Positions 10,101-18,925 of a stretch of DNA of 64,000 nucleotides are shown here, piece after piece (positions within the stretch are counted from its first letter, which is position 1; each line of letters begins with the position of its first letter). Below the pieces are notes generated by a model, which had not been told where the DNA came from, did not search any database, and saw nothing but the letters and a program-made list of their open reading frames with translations. The position numbers and the translations under genes were made by a program. Source of the stretch: an uncultured Gilliamella sp. (GTDB lineage Bacteria; Pseudomonadota; Gammaproteobacteria; Enterobacterales; Orbaceae); assembly GCA_946482005.1 (NCBI GenBank), contig CAMLPV010000013.1, positions 1-64,000 on the forward strand, given 5' to 3'.

Positions 10101-10628
10101 GCATTATATTTCGAATATAAACAAAGAAAAGATTTAAATCAACTTAATACCCAAATATATACTCTGAATGGTGTAAAAGAACATGATAAATTTTTAAATG
10201 AAACAATAGCGAGTACTGTAAAAAATATCACTATTATTTCCCCATGGATTAATATGGAAAAACTTAAACAAACCGGATTCATTGATTCTATGACCAAAGC
10301 AATAGCCAAAGGTATCCAAGTAAACGTAATCACTGATGAAAATTTCAATATCCAACACATTAATCCTATGAAACGAGAAAAGAAAAAAGAAAACTTAGAT
10401 ATTGCTATAAAGCTATTAAACGAAAAAGGAATCACTACCAAGTTAGTTCGACGAGTTCATAGTAAAATCGTTATAAGCGATGATAATTTACTGTGTATTG
10501 GTTCATTTAATTGGTTTAGTGCATCTCGTGAACCCCAATATGAAAATTACGATACTTCTATGGTTTATTGTGGTGAAAGTCTGAAAGAAGAAGTTAAAGT
10601 TATCTTTAACAATCTTAATAAGCGATAA
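7110..10628 (+). CDS. Helicase-phospholipase D fusion, Mokosh type II (MkoC)-like
   Basis: Intact 1172-residue protein with a good ribosome site (TAGGAA). An N-terminal region of about 290 residues precedes a Upf1/Sen1-type SF1 helicase: Walker A GPPGTGKT at residue 296, then a long helical insert with coiled-coil character (about 410-620), Walker B DEAGQ at 700, GDTAQIPP (motif III), [10 protein letters not shown] (motif IV), [12 protein letters not shown] (motif V) and [10 protein letters not shown] (motif VI). The C-terminal 130 residues form a single PLD domain with a complete HxK(x)4D motif, H1117-K1119-D1124, followed by GSFNW. One PLD motif implies a dimeric active site. The order helicase then PLD in one chain is that described for Mokosh type II antiphage proteins. 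The family name is my inference from architecture; a stand-alone RNA/DNA-processing enzyme is the alternative. No signal peptide; cytosolic. It is transcribed alone. Confidence 0.8.
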   Translation: MDDDYLKFASYWRNSLADAESGKGALEDQNIKNFSIWNDVSSGRLDNTTTEYFFKDEQRDTNTVDVVLRPTVFNRLIKHGKERIAGSPYCVTPLVIIAKINREGFLFPISATIPRDLLEPLAYGSFSIGEISEYDKYKTKNANISSSMYYDESHLEKNETKEERQKRYEGYQRQWKLYLEDSANLLNSIADSWIKTQKDYELAEYAYIIKKTKFIGASKHILALYDHLLVNKTEIPLFKRFANLTESDTEPLIATKDTFNERLGHSGDQFPLALAQRDALSHFLRTNNGDILAVNGPPGTGKTTLILSIIATLWAKAALAEEINPPIVLATSTNNQAVTNIIEAFGKDFSKGTDPKMSGRWLPDINSFGAYFPSNTKKDEDPNKYHTQKFFSDVESKEYIKKALSSYLDKAKIAFPNDDCSSPKKITSLLHKKLVEQSHRLIDIKQTWDDLLKIREKSKLVSDDNIDIHLNDLNLKLSNATSEIDKLSFALNEWEKYLANESLFISLFSWLPAVRKKRYYQIKLLLAEKLKGFDIEKESINIDNISYLINELLNKEKLKQKDYKQQINNVNQIIQQEQEILTKWLNIASELGYKNDKEPNLSQIDDLADTQIRFDIFLLTTHYWEGRWLMTIDEIDNLDEEKKKTGIKTVEPRWHRRMMLTPCVVMTCYMLPSHMCISKHNGSKFEDNYAYNFADLLIIDEAGQVLPEVAAASFALAKKALVIGDTAQIPPIWNITSSIDIGNMLEEKILTGDTQEKITAEYDLIAEMGKCSASGSVMKIAQFSSRYHYDTDLARGMYLYEHRRCYDKIIGFCNELSYQGKLQPKRGYSDNNLFPFMGYLHIDGRVEKKNTGSRFNLLEAETISAWLVENRQRIEDHYGKPIEQIVAIVSPFSAQVSIVKNILNNKGINTGYNDESITVGTVHSLQGAERAIIIFSPVYSKHEDGSFIDNDLSMLNVAVSRAKDSFLVFGDMDLFEIQPSSSPRGLLAKYLFAYEENALYFEYKQRKDLNQLNTQIYTLNGVKEHDKFLNETIASTVKNITIISPWINMEKLKQTGFIDSMTKAIAKGIQVNVITDENFNIQHINPMKREKKKENLDIAIKLLNEKGITTKLVRRVHSKIVISDDNLLCIGSFNWFSASREPQYENYDTSMVYCGESLKEEVKVIFNNLNKR

Positions 10629-10647
10629 TATTACTAACTTTTACAGT

Positions 10648-10689
10648 ATCGTCAAATTAGCTTTTTATGACCTATGTTAATTTGGCGAT
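10648..10689 (+). terminator. Terminator-like hairpin after the helicase-PLD gene
   Basis: Arms at 10648-10659 and 10678-10689 pair over 12 bases with one G-U pair, and an 18-base loop. It begins about 20 bases past the stop codon. The T-rich stretch after it is weak. Confidence 0.5.
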
Positions 10690-11082
10690 CATCTTTAATT
10701 AATTAAATTTACTATTTTAGCAGTCTCAATAATTCCATATTGATAAGATTATCAACTAGCATACTCTGCTTATTTTTATTTAATTGTAGTCTTATTCAGT
10801 TCGAATAAAATATTGTCCAATATTATTCAGTTTATAACATTAATCATATGTTTTTTTAAAAACATAATTGTTGATGTGATGTTTTTTAATTTTTAAGCAT
10901 TTAACCTATTAAGTTGAGCTTTTTAATTATTACAAATTATAATTCATTATTTTATAACATAATGAATTAAATTGTTCTTTGTTGTAGTATCATCATTAAA
11001 ATGAACATAAAATTAAAACTATCTTTGTTCAATATTTGATAAATGTAATGAATATCAGTCTATATGTTATAAGGTGATTAAA
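10690..11082. other. Intergenic region, AT-rich
   Basis: About 390 bases with no coding frame that I can support. A good ribosome site (AAGGTG, 11071-11076) at its right end belongs to the broken gene that follows. Confidence 0.4.
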
Positions 11083-11703
11083 ATGGGAAATAGGAGAAGA
11101 GTAAACATATCTTTAGTAAAAAATAATTATTTGGATGCTCGAGTCTAGACGTAACTGAGCCTTATACTAGTGCTTTTATAGTTATTTTTCGACGAGATAC
11201 TAATGAGACATATAAAACACTTAGTATAAATTTATTAGAACAAAATAAATTGGTTATTGAAGATAAAAAATTTATGATGCAACTGAATAAACCTATTGAT
11301 TGGAAAAGACCTCATCGCTATTGTATAGCAATATTTGCTAAACGAGTAATAATAGAAAACTCTTTCTTGGTTAATATAAACAGGAAAAAGTGATACGCGA
11401 CAAATTCCTCATGGCATAGCTGTTTCGCGATGTGTACTAATTAAAAAAGCAAATAAACTTTCATTTGAAAAAAAAGTTCAATTATTCACATTAAAAGATT
11501 GGGAAAAAAAGCAATATTCTTATGAAGATATTTATCATGGCCTTTACGCCAGAAAATATTTATATAAAAGGCTTTATCATAAAGAAAAATTTAAAAAGTA
11601 TTATCTGGAATTTGATCAACAATTACAAGCTCTCCTTGATTTTGATTTAGGAAATAAGGAAATGTCTGATATATTTTACTCAGAGCTAATATTTTCAGAT
11701 TAA
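11083..11703 (+). pseudogene. Unrecognised protein of about 205 residues, broken by two frameshifts
   Basis: Starts at ATG 11083 with a proper ribosome site and reads MGNRRRVNISLVKNNYLDAR, then meets TAG at 11146-11148. Coding resumes in another frame at about 11148 (DVTEPYTSAFIVIFRRDTNE and onwards, rich in Lys and Ile) to TGA near 11393. It resumes in a third frame around 11390 (GKSDTRQIPHGIAVSRC) to TAA 11701-11703. Joined, the three pieces give a continuous basic protein with segments such as DWKRPHRYCIAIFAKRV and a Lys/Tyr-rich helical C-terminus. I do not recognise the family. The continuous coding character on each side of both breaks shows it was one gene. It lies at the boundary between the accessory region and conserved genes. 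Confidence 0.6.
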
Positions 11704-11844
11704 TAATGAGGTTAATACTCTAAATAAATGTATGTAACAATTAATTAACATAGTGATGATTAAATTATAAACGACTTTTGTTGTGAAAATATTTGTATTT
11801 CACTTTTAAATTTAATAAATTTATCAATTTTAAAATTTATTATA

Positions 11845-11877
11845 ACTGGCTTTATAAATATTTATTGTAAAGCCAGT
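11845..11877 (-). terminator. Terminator hairpin downstream of cah
   Basis: Perfect 10-base inverted repeat ACTGGCTTTA/TAAAGCCAGT with a 13-base loop, 13 bases past the carbonic anhydrase stop codon in an AT-rich setting. Confidence 0.65.
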
Positions 11878-11889
11878 CAAATAAATAAA

Positions 11890-12627
11890 TTAATCAACAA
11901 TAACTCTACCATTCAATGGCTGAACAGGTCGGTTGTTGTCATGATGCATGGTTGAATGGAATTTTTGAATTTGTTCATCTGAAGCAGTTACTGCTTGTTC
12001 TAATACAATCCATCTAACACCTTCAGTACACGGTGGAGTTGTAAGTGAACCACTAAAGCGGTAATAATCTAATTTTTTAGGAAATAATGTGTTGATATCA
12101 ACAGTTTTGTCTAAAATTATTTTATTATTTACTTCTGCTGGCATTTGTTGCCAAGCTTTCGCAATTTCAGGATTTGCTTCGCCGTTATTAAACATTAAGG
12201 CAACAACAGTAAGTTCTCCATCTTTATTTTTATAAACAAAGTGGGCTTCCATTGGATAACTTTTGCCTTTAATGGTATTTTCACTTGGAGTATGAAAATG
12301 AAATTGTTGTAATGTGAAAACTTGGTCGTCTAACATTAACTGGTTATCTCCAGAAACATTAACCTGTACCGTGTGTCCGTTATTAATAATTTCTTGTTTA
12401 CTTGGTTTAAACAAAAACTTTAGGCTTTCATGTTCTGTTTTTAATGCATGATCAATATTGATTGGTGACTGATTTTTACCGTTTTCACATGTTGAATATT
12501 CAGGTGATAATTTACCCCAATTTTCTGGTTTTTCTTGACCTTCATATCCCCAGTGCGAAGTATGCTCTGCTGCTGCACAAGATAGACTTGTTAACATGAG
12601 TGTTGCAAATATTATGTTTCGTTTCAT
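11890..12627 (-). CDS. cah: Alpha-type carbonic anhydrase, exported to the periplasm
   Basis: 245 residues. A signal peptide (MKRNIIFATLMLTSLSCAAA) is cut before EHTSHWGYEG, the usual N-terminus of mature bacterial alpha carbonic anhydrases. The zinc ligands are visible in QFHFHTPSEN (two His) and AHFVYK (third His). GSLTTPPCTEGVRW near residue 190 is the conserved substrate-pocket loop. The mature part has about 225 residues, normal for the family. It interconverts CO2 and bicarbonate in the periplasm. It is transcribed alone, with its own terminator downstream. Confidence 0.95.
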   Translation of the reverse strand: MKRNIIFATLMLTSLSCAAAEHTSHWGYEGQEKPENWGKLSPEYSTCENGKNQSPINIDHALKTEHESLKFLFKPSKQEIINNGHTVQVNVSGDNQLMLDDQVFTLQQFHFHTPSENTIKGKSYPMEAHFVYKNKDGELTVVALMFNNGEANPEIAKAWQQMPAEVNNKIILDKTVDINTLFPKKLDYYRFSGSLTTPPCTEGVRWIVLEQAVTASDEQIQKFHSTMHHDNNRPVQPLNGRVIVD

Positions 12628-12975
12628 TTTAAATTTACATTAAGATATTAAATAAAAAGGAATTAAATTATACGCCACAAAAAATTACCTTACTACAAAC
12701 AATTAACATAATTTTTTCTTTTTTTTGTTAATTATTTTATTGTTGAGCAAAGTAATTTCAAATCAATAAATCATCCAATCTAGCTATTTTGTTTACAGCT
12801 ATAGTTTATAATATTAATTATAAATCAATAATTTGACTTTTATAGTAATGAAAAAGAGGATTATAATTCAAGGAGGAAAATTCATCTGGTGCTATAAAAA
12901 ATAATGATCGGTTACTAAAGATATAAATAATGAGTTTGCAGTATAATTTTGAATTGGGTGTAGAAAAAACTGACA
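12628..12975. other. Intergenic region between cah and the outer-membrane protein gene
   Basis: About 350 bases, AT-rich, expected to contain the cah promoter on its left side. A Shine-Dalgarno-like AAGGAGG at about 12870-12876 is not followed by a usable start codon. No gene is called. Confidence 0.4.
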
Positions 12976-12986
12976 GAAAAAATAAA

Positions 12987-13004
12987 AAAGGGCAAAAGCC
13001 CTTT
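12987..13004 (-). terminator. Rho-independent terminator of the outer-membrane protein gene
   Basis: Read on the minus strand: stem AAAGGGC/GCCCTTT with a TTTT loop, followed directly by a T-rich run. It starts 17 bases after the stop codon at 13022. Confidence 0.85.
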
Positions 13005-13021
13005 ATTGTTTAAATAAAACA

Positions 13022-13750
13022 CTAGAAAGTGTAACGAATACCTGCTAATAAATCAATTGAACTTAGTTTAGCACTACCTTTTACATTAACACCTTGAATA
13101 TTTGTTTTTACAGTTGTTTTACCTGCATTAACATAACGCCCAGTAAAATCTATGTCTAAATTTTCATCAATATTATAGGTCACACCCGCTGCTACATTCC
13201 AAGCAAATTTTGTTTTGGTATCTGACATACCAACTGAACCAGATCCATCATAATAAACACTTTCATATTGTGCTGAATATGTTTGATCCAATTTAGTGAA
13301 AGCAACACCTAATCCTGCGCCAACAAATGGAGTAATTGAACGATTAGTTTCAATATCATAATATGCATTTACCATTAAAGTATGCATGCGAACTTTGTGA
13401 CGGTCACTAGTTTTAAGATAATCGTCAGGCACCACAACATCACTATAGCCGTGACCATATTTCTTATTTGAATTACCGCGCATCGTATAAGATAACTCTG
13501 CACGTATAGGAAGGTCATAATCATATTTGAAGTTATAACCAATATTTAATGCCCCTGCGAATTTGCCTTTATTAAAAGATCCTATTTTAAAATCTTCAGA
13601 GTAACTTTGATAAGATACCGTATCTTTAATACTGTTTGCTTTTAAAATACTCGCACCTAATTGACCACCTAAATAAAATCCTGTGGTATCAGTTTGAGCA
13701 AAAGCTGGGAAACAGGCGATAGTTGCTAGAGCAACAAGTGTTTTTTTCAT
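13022..13750 (-). CDS. Outer-membrane beta-barrel protein (OmpX/Opa-like)
   Basis: 242 residues with signal peptide MKKTLVALATIACFPAFA, then TDTTGFYLGGQLGAS, the common first strand of the OMP_b-brl family. Alternating amphipathic strands follow, including SYTMRGN, LMVNAYYDIE, FVGAGLGVAF, WNVAAGVTYNI and DIDFTGRYVN. The last residues LLAGIRYTF end in Phe, the signal for BAM-dependent insertion. The length fits an eight-stranded barrel with long surface loops. Function (adhesion, serum resistance or porin-like) cannot be assigned. Ribosome site AAGGAA precedes the ATG. Confidence 0.85.
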   Translation of the reverse strand: MKKTLVALATIACFPAFAQTDTTGFYLGGQLGASILKANSIKDTVSYQSYSEDFKIGSFNKGKFAGALNIGYNFKYDYDLPIRAELSYTMRGNSNKKYGHGYSDVVVPDDYLKTSDRHKVRMHTLMVNAYYDIETNRSITPFVGAGLGVAFTKLDQTYSAQYESVYYDGSGSVGMSDTKTKFAWNVAAGVTYNIDENLDIDFTGRYVNAGKTTVKTNIQGVNVKGSAKLSSIDLLAGIRYTF

Positions 13751-14024
13751 ATTTTAATTCCTTTCCTTTTAAATTACTTTTATGTCATTCAATAGACTTA
13801 GCAAGTGTAAACCAGCAAATAACAGAAATCAATAAAAAAACCACCTATATTTTTTTATTAAATTATTGATATTAAATGGATAATTATATAATGACTATTT
13901 TGAAATGAATTTTGACTTGATATCAAAAACTAAATATTTACAAAAGCCAAAGATAGCAATTGATATTTTTATATTAATATATTCGAAATATTAAATGATA
14001 AAAAGGAAAGAATTGGTGGAAAGT

Positions 14025-14100
14025 TGGCTCCTCCAACAGGACTTGAACCTGTGACATACGGATTAACAGTCCGCCGTTCTACCGACTGAACTATGGAGGA
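14025..14100 (-). tRNA. tRNA-Asn (anticodon GTT)
   Basis: On the minus strand the 76 bases begin TCCTCCATAGTTCAG and end with an encoded CCA. The acceptor stem TCCTCC/GGAGGA, D loop with GTCGGTAGA, anticodon loop CTGTTAA (GTT) and T arm CAGGTTCAAGTCCTG are all present. A good sigma-70 promoter lies just upstream. Confidence 0.97.
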
Positions 14101-14114
14101 ACACTTGGATTAAG

Positions 14115-14143
14115 ATAGTAACGATCTATAACGATTATGTCAA
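14115..14143 (-). promoter_or_regulatory. Sigma-70 promoter of the tRNA-Asn gene
   Basis: On the minus strand: -35 TTGACA (14138-14143), a 17-base spacer and -10 TACTAT (14115-14120), 15 bases before the tRNA start. Confidence 0.8.
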
Positions 14144-14246
14144 TGTGAAAAACATTAATTAAACTTAATTGCTCAGCTTATAATCAAATTCAATAATAAC
14201 ATGTTAGAATAGATAAAATTATATAGTTAAGGTAAATAAAATAGTT

Positions 14247-14822
14247 ATGAAAAAAAATATTTGTGTTTTTTGTGGAGCGAGTGAAGGTAATCGCCCAGAA
14301 TATCACCTAGCTGCAGAACAATTAGGCATGTTAATTGCGAACCAAAATAGACGATTAATTTATGGTGGTGGAAATAAAGGTTTAATGGGTATTATCGCTA
14401 ATTCTGTTTTAGATCATGGTGGTGAAGTTATTGGAATTATTCCTGAGCGGCTAGTCAAAGCCGAAACAGCACACCATAACATTACTCGTTTAGAAGTTGT
14501 TGAAAATATGCATCAACGTAAAGCGCGACTTTCTGAATTAGCAGATGGCTTTATTGCTATGCCTGGAGGAACAGGCACTTTAGAAGAAATCTTTGAAGTT
14601 TGGACTGGTATGCAAATTGGTTATCATGAAAAACCGGTTGCATTGTATAATCCAGCCAAATTTTGGCAACCTATGCTGGATTTTTTACAACATACTGTTG
14701 ATGAAGGATTTGTTAGAGACAGTTTTTATAAAACTTTAATTGTGTCTGATGAGCCACAATCGATTCTACAAAAAATGGATGATTTTATTCCTAAAGATTT
14801 GCAACGTTGGGTAAAAAAATAA
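14247..14822 (+). CDS. LOG-family protein (nucleoside 5'-monophosphate phosphoribohydrolase)
   Basis: 191 residues, the standard length for the small LOG family (TIGR00730 group). The diagnostic MPGGTGTLEE motif is near residue 108, with the partner motif HQRKARL just before it. The N-terminal Rossmann strand ICVFCGAS and YGGGNKGLMG loop are typical. Members release the base from nucleoside 5'-monophosphates (cytokinin-activating activity in plants and some bacteria); the bacterial role here is unknown. A terminator shared with the convergent fru operon follows. Confidence 0.9.
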   Translation: MKKNICVFCGASEGNRPEYHLAAEQLGMLIANQNRRLIYGGGNKGLMGIIANSVLDHGGEVIGIIPERLVKAETAHHNITRLEVVENMHQRKARLSELADGFIAMPGGTGTLEEIFEVWTGMQIGYHEKPVALYNPAKFWQPMLDFLQHTVDEGFVRDSFYKTLIVSDEPQSILQKMDDFIPKDLQRWVKK

Positions 14823-14833
14823 TTCAAAAATAA

Positions 14834-14859
14834 AAAATGCCATCAATTGATGGCATTTT
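14834..14859. terminator. Bidirectional terminator between the LOG gene and fruA
   Basis: A perfect 26-base palindrome with AAAATGCCATCAA as left arm, flanked by A and T runs on both sides. It lies between convergent genes, 12 bases after the LOG stop and 18 before fruA's stop. Confidence 0.85.
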
Positions 14860-14877
14860 GCATTTAAATAAGTGATT

Positions 14878-16575
14878 TTAATTAGAAGCCATTTCTGCAG
14901 TTGATTCTGGCTGTTTTAGAACTGCATAACCAACACCAGCCACAAGAGAACCAATTAAAATAGATAATAAATAACCACCAACAGGTTTAACAACGCCTGG
15001 GATAGCTAAAGCGAATAAACCACCATGTGGCGTCATAAGTTGTGAACCAAATGCTAACGCTAAACCACCGGTAATTGCACCACCAATAATACAGCAAGGA
15101 ATAACACGGAATGGATCACGCGCAGCAAAAGGAATAGCCCCTTCAGAGATAAAGCATAAACCTAATACTAATGAAGCCTTACCGCTTTCTTGTTCAGCTT
15201 TAGCAAATTTTTTACGAGCAATTAATGTAGCAATACCCATAGCCAAAGGAGGAACCATTCCGCCAGCCATAACCGCTGCCATTGGTGCGTATACTTGGGC
15301 CGAAATTAAGCCTGTACCAAATGCATAAGCAACTTTATTGATTGGTCCACCCATATCAGTGCACATCATACCACCTAAAACTGCACCTAACAGAACTGCA
15401 TTGGCAGTTCCCATTGATTTCAACCACACAGTTAAAGCGCCCATTAGCCATGCGATCGGCGTACCAACAATAAACTGCATAACTAAGCCTGTAGCTAATG
15501 TAGCAAGTAATGGCACAATAAGAATTGGTTTTAATGCTTCAAGTGTTTTCGGTAATGGTAAATACTTAGCAATTAACATTGCTAAATAACCAGCAAAATA
15601 ACCAATGACAATACCACCTAAGAAGCCCGCACCAGTGGAAACAGCAAGTAAACCACCTACAAGCCCTGGGGCTAAACCGGGTCTATCAGCAATAGAATAA
15701 GCAATATAACCAGCAAGTAAAGGTACCATGAGTGAGAATGCAAGCCCACCAATTTCTGCTAAATGAGATTCACCTACCAGTTTTTGTACGCCATCAACCA
15801 TTTCAAATGAACCAAAAGCAAATGATAAAGCGATGATTAATCCACCTGCAACAACCATTGGTAACATGTAAGATACACCAGTTAATAGATGCTGATAGAA
15901 ACCTTTCTTCTCATTACTTGATTTTGCTGTTGAAGCAGAACTTGTTGGTTGATAGATTGTAGCTTCTTCAAAAGCTCTATCTAATTCTTGTGCAGTCTTT
16001 TTAAGAGCTGGACCGGTCTTAGTTCGGTACATCTTTTTACCTGCAAACTTACTTAAATTGACATCTATATCACATGCTACAATCACTACATCAGCAGAAG
16101 CCACCTCTTCTGGTGTTAATTCATTACCAACACCAACCGAACCACGCGTTTCAACTTTACACCACCACCCACGTTTTTTCGCTTCTTCTTCAATCGCTTC
16201 GGCTGCCATAAATGTATGAGCAACACCCGTTGGACAAGCGGTAACCGCAACAATACGTTTTACATCATTGCCTGATACAGAGCTTGTATTACTTTGTGTC
16301 GATTGTTCGAAAATAGAAGCTTTACTTTGTGCATCAATGAGTACTTGTTTAGGATCAGCAAAAATATCATTAAGATCACTAATAACATAAACCTTTTTAC
16401 CGATAACTGTTTTATCACTGACATCACCTGAGCCAATAGCAACAGTTACGTCTGCAGATGCCACACTATCGACTATGTTTAAATTTAATGAATTAGCAGC
16501 TAAAACCAATTCGGCTTTAGCCAAACGTCCATTAACAGGGCCTGCATTACTACCCTCAATTATGTAAATATTCAT
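14878..16575 (-). CDS. fruA: PTS fructose transporter subunit IIB'BC
   Basis: 565 residues. Domain order: a degenerate IIB' domain (1-100), an active IIB domain with the phospho-cysteine loop TACPTGVAHTFMAAE (about 112), a linker, then a IIC membrane domain with about ten helices starting LLTGVSYMLPMVVAGG. The conserved CTDMGGPINKVAY and SEGAIPFAARDP motifs of fructose IIC are present. It imports fructose and phosphorylates it at C1, receiving phosphate from FruB. It is last in fruBKA, eight bases after fruK. Length and motifs match E. coli FruA. Confidence 0.96.
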   Translation of the reverse strand: MNIYIIEGSNAGPVNGRLAKAELVLAANSLNLNIVDSVASADVTVAIGSGDVSDKTVIGKKVYVISDLNDIFADPKQVLIDAQSKASIFEQSTQSNTSSVSGNDVKRIVAVTACPTGVAHTFMAAEAIEEEAKKRGWWCKVETRGSVGVGNELTPEEVASADVVIVACDIDVNLSKFAGKKMYRTKTGPALKKTAQELDRAFEEATIYQPTSSASTAKSSNEKKGFYQHLLTGVSYMLPMVVAGGLIIALSFAFGSFEMVDGVQKLVGESHLAEIGGLAFSLMVPLLAGYIAYSIADRPGLAPGLVGGLLAVSTGAGFLGGIVIGYFAGYLAMLIAKYLPLPKTLEALKPILIVPLLATLATGLVMQFIVGTPIAWLMGALTVWLKSMGTANAVLLGAVLGGMMCTDMGGPINKVAYAFGTGLISAQVYAPMAAVMAGGMVPPLAMGIATLIARKKFAKAEQESGKASLVLGLCFISEGAIPFAARDPFRVIPCCIIGGAITGGLALAFGSQLMTPHGGLFALAIPGVVKPVGGYLLSILIGSLVAGVGYAVLKQPESTAEMASN

Positions 16576-16583
16576 GAATACTC

Positions 16584-17519
16584 CTATCCAGCAATGATTT
16601 CAATTTTATCCAACATATTGGTTACAGCCTGACGATCAGCAATACCAACTCCGGCTTGTCCAACAGATAACGCAGCAACACTTGAGGCGAAAACTAAAGT
16701 GTCTTTAATTGATTGATTGGTCATAAGTCCATACATTAATCCACCAACCATTGAATCACCTGCACCAACAGTACTTACTACCTGACATTTTGGTGGTTTT
16801 GCTAACCATGCTTCATGTTTAGTTACCCACAAAGCGCCTTTGCTACCGAGTGAAATGACAACGTTTTCTATACCTTCATTAATAAGTTCCATAGCCGCCG
16901 CTTTTATTTCAGCTAACGTTGATAATTTGCGTCCTACAAACATTTCAAGCTCTTTATCATTAGGTTTTATTAACCATGGCTTAGCTTTCAATCCTGCAAC
17001 TAATGCATCGCGACTACTATCAAAGACAACTTTTGGACAAATTGTTTTAACTTGCTCCATCCACTTGGTGAATTTGTCGAGTGACACTCCTGCTGGTAAA
17101 CTACCACTAATGGCGATCATATCAAAATCTTTTAACCATTCGAGAGAATCTGTAACAAAACGTTGCCAATCTTGTTCAGTAATAGTAAAACCAGAAAAAT
17201 TTAGATCCGTTACTTCGCTATTTTCCTCAGTTAATTTAACATTAATGCGAGTACGACCTTCTACAGTTTGAAATTTATCTTCAACATTAAGTGAATTAAA
17301 TAATAAATTAAAACCATCACGGTTTTCTTTACCTAAAAATCCTCCTAGTGTTAATTTAACATCTAAATCTGATAATACTTTGGCGACATTAATTCCTTTG
17401 CCAGCAGGTAGTAAAGCATTAGTTTGAACTAAGTTAACATCACCAAGCTCTACTTTGGGACAAAATCCTAAAAGGTCATAAGCAGGATTCAAAGTAATGG
17501 TTGCAACGCGATAATTCAT
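16584..17519 (-). CDS. fruK: 1-phosphofructokinase
   Basis: 311 residues of the PfkB family. The N-terminal substrate motif PAGKGINVAKVL and the C-terminal ATP/anion-hole motif STVGAGDSMVGG with the catalytic Asp are both visible. It converts fructose 1-phosphate to fructose 1,6-bisphosphate, linking FruA uptake to glycolysis. The ATG overlaps the fruB stop codon by one base, so translation is coupled. Confidence 0.96.
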   Translation of the reverse strand: MNYRVATITLNPAYDLLGFCPKVELGDVNLVQTNALLPAGKGINVAKVLSDLDVKLTLGGFLGKENRDGFNLLFNSLNVEDKFQTVEGRTRINVKLTEENSEVTDLNFSGFTITEQDWQRFVTDSLEWLKDFDMIAISGSLPAGVSLDKFTKWMEQVKTICPKVVFDSSRDALVAGLKAKPWLIKPNDKELEMFVGRKLSTLAEIKAAAMELINEGIENVVISLGSKGALWVTKHEAWLAKPPKCQVVSTVGAGDSMVGGLMYGLMTNQSIKDTLVFASSVAALSVGQAGVGIADRQAVTNMLDKIEIIAG

Positions 17520-18718
17520 TATTCAGTTCCCTCACCTAAGCCACTTTCAATCGCTTTTCCAATTGCATCTAGTGCTTGAGCTGCATCATCACCGACTGCT
17601 GTAAACTGTAATCGACTGCCTTTTTTAGCACCAAGGGCAACAATTTTCATTAAGCTTGTCGCACTAACTGGTTCTGCTTTACCATCAAGATTTGCAACAG
17701 TGACTTTACTTTTAAATTCTTTCACTAATTTAACTAATACCGATGATGGGCGAGTATGTAGACCATTTGCATTCGGAACAATAAATTCACGAGTTAATAC
17801 TTGATTATTTGTATCTGAAGTTTGATTTGTAGCGGACAATTCAGTCTCAGGCTGATTTGAATCTGTAGATGGATGGTTAGAAACCAATAAATCAATAATT
17901 TTATCGATATTGGCTGACAATAAAAGATCTAATTTTTTATTAAATGCTAAAGAGGCCAAATTATTTACAACGTCGGCAATAGCATCATTAATCATCGACA
18001 TGGTGATAAGCAATTTAACTGGTTTACCATCTTCATTTAAATCACTTATTGTACGACTGATCGCTATCGCGTTTTTTAAATTACCTTCTTTACTATCATT
18101 AAACCAAACTCCACAACCCAAATAGTTTGGTTTATTCTCCAGCACACAAGTAATAAAATTAGTAGTTACTGCATTTTGTTGTTTTAAACGTGAAGCATTT
18201 AACGCTTGTAATGTTCCTAAACTATCAGCTGGAATATCCAATAATAATGAAGATTCATTTACACTAAATTGGCTATCTTCTACGCTTGGTTTACCAGTTA
18301 AAATAGCAATTGCTTCATCTGCTGATTTAATGTTTTTAATGCGTTCTTCAACACCATCAGCGCTAAGCACATGTGTTAATTGACGAAGTAACTCCAAATG
18401 CTCATCAGAGCTAGCTGCAATACCGATGGCTAGATAAGCCTTTTCGCCATCATCTCCCCATTCAACTCCGTTAGGAAAGCAAAAAACTTGCACACCTGTT
18501 TTTTTAACTAAATGACGAGTTTTAGTTGTACCATGAGGGATAGCAAGACCAATACCCAGATAAGTTGCAGCTTGAGCTTCGCGTTCGAGCATTCCATCTA
18601 CATATCCTTCCTCAACAAATCCTGCACTGGTTAAAGCCGCAGCTACTTTTTTTATCGCCTCAGTTTTGTTAGGGGCTTGTTCATTTAAATGGATATCTTC
18701 TTTAACTAAATGAAACAT
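17519..18718 (-). CDS. fruB: PTS fructose IIA-FPr fusion (diphosphoryl transfer protein)
   Basis: 399 residues. The N-terminal IIA domain has the phospho-histidine in GLAIPHGTTKT. A central M domain follows (about 155-290), then a short linker rich in Ser, Thr and Gln, and a C-terminal HPr-like FPr domain with the phospho-histidine in NGLHTRPSS and a regulatory-type Ser loop. It carries phosphate from enzyme I to FruA. Slightly longer than E. coli FruB (376) because of the linker. First gene of the operon, behind a Cra operator. Confidence 0.95.
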   Translation of the reverse strand: MFHLVKEDIHLNEQAPNKTEAIKKVAAALTSAGFVEEGYVDGMLEREAQAATYLGIGLAIPHGTTKTRHLVKKTGVQVFCFPNGVEWGDDGEKAYLAIGIAASSDEHLELLRQLTHVLSADGVEERIKNIKSADEAIAILTGKPSVEDSQFSVNESSLLLDIPADSLGTLQALNASRLKQQNAVTTNFITCVLENKPNYLGCGVWFNDSKEGNLKNAIAISRTISDLNEDGKPVKLLITMSMINDAIADVVNNLASLAFNKKLDLLLSANIDKIIDLLVSNHPSTDSNQPETELSATNQTSDTNNQVLTREFIVPNANGLHTRPSSVLVKLVKEFKSKVTVANLDGKAEPVSATSLMKIVALGAKKGSRLQFTAVGDDAAQALDAIGKAIESGLGEGTE

Positions 18719-18789
18719 ATAATAAATACCTCTGGGTTGCTATATTAAATCATCTAACATAATTCATATTATTTGCTTAAATAACGTTA

Positions 18790-18804
18790 TTGAATCGTTT
18801 CAGC
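18790..18804 (-). promoter_or_regulatory. Cra (FruR) operator of fruBKA
   Basis: On the minus strand the site reads GCTGAAACGATTCAA, matching the Cra consensus GCTGAAACGTTTCA at nearly every position. It is about 75 bases upstream of the fruB start, and cra itself lies on its other side. A weaker CRP-like half (TGTGATCTGGATC) lies at 18862-18874. Confidence 0.8.
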
Positions 18805-18925
18805 AATAATGACGAGAATTATATTAATTATCAAATAAATTATCTCTATTAATAGAAAATATGTGATCTGGATCTTCTTTTTGTTTAAAATTTAACTAAA
18901 TACTTCGTTAAAAAAACAATCTGTT

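Noticed and set aside
11138..11150. Adjacent CTCGAG and TCTAGA restriction sites at the first break of the gene at 11083, suggesting a cloning scar
   Set aside because: Two hexamers alone are weak evidence, and flanking sequence shows no vector-like composition; recorded only as a curiosity.
12870..12895. Strong Shine-Dalgarno AAGGAGG on the plus strand as the start of a small gene
   Set aside because: The following frame has no ATG/GTG/TTG in position and reaches TAA after a few codons.
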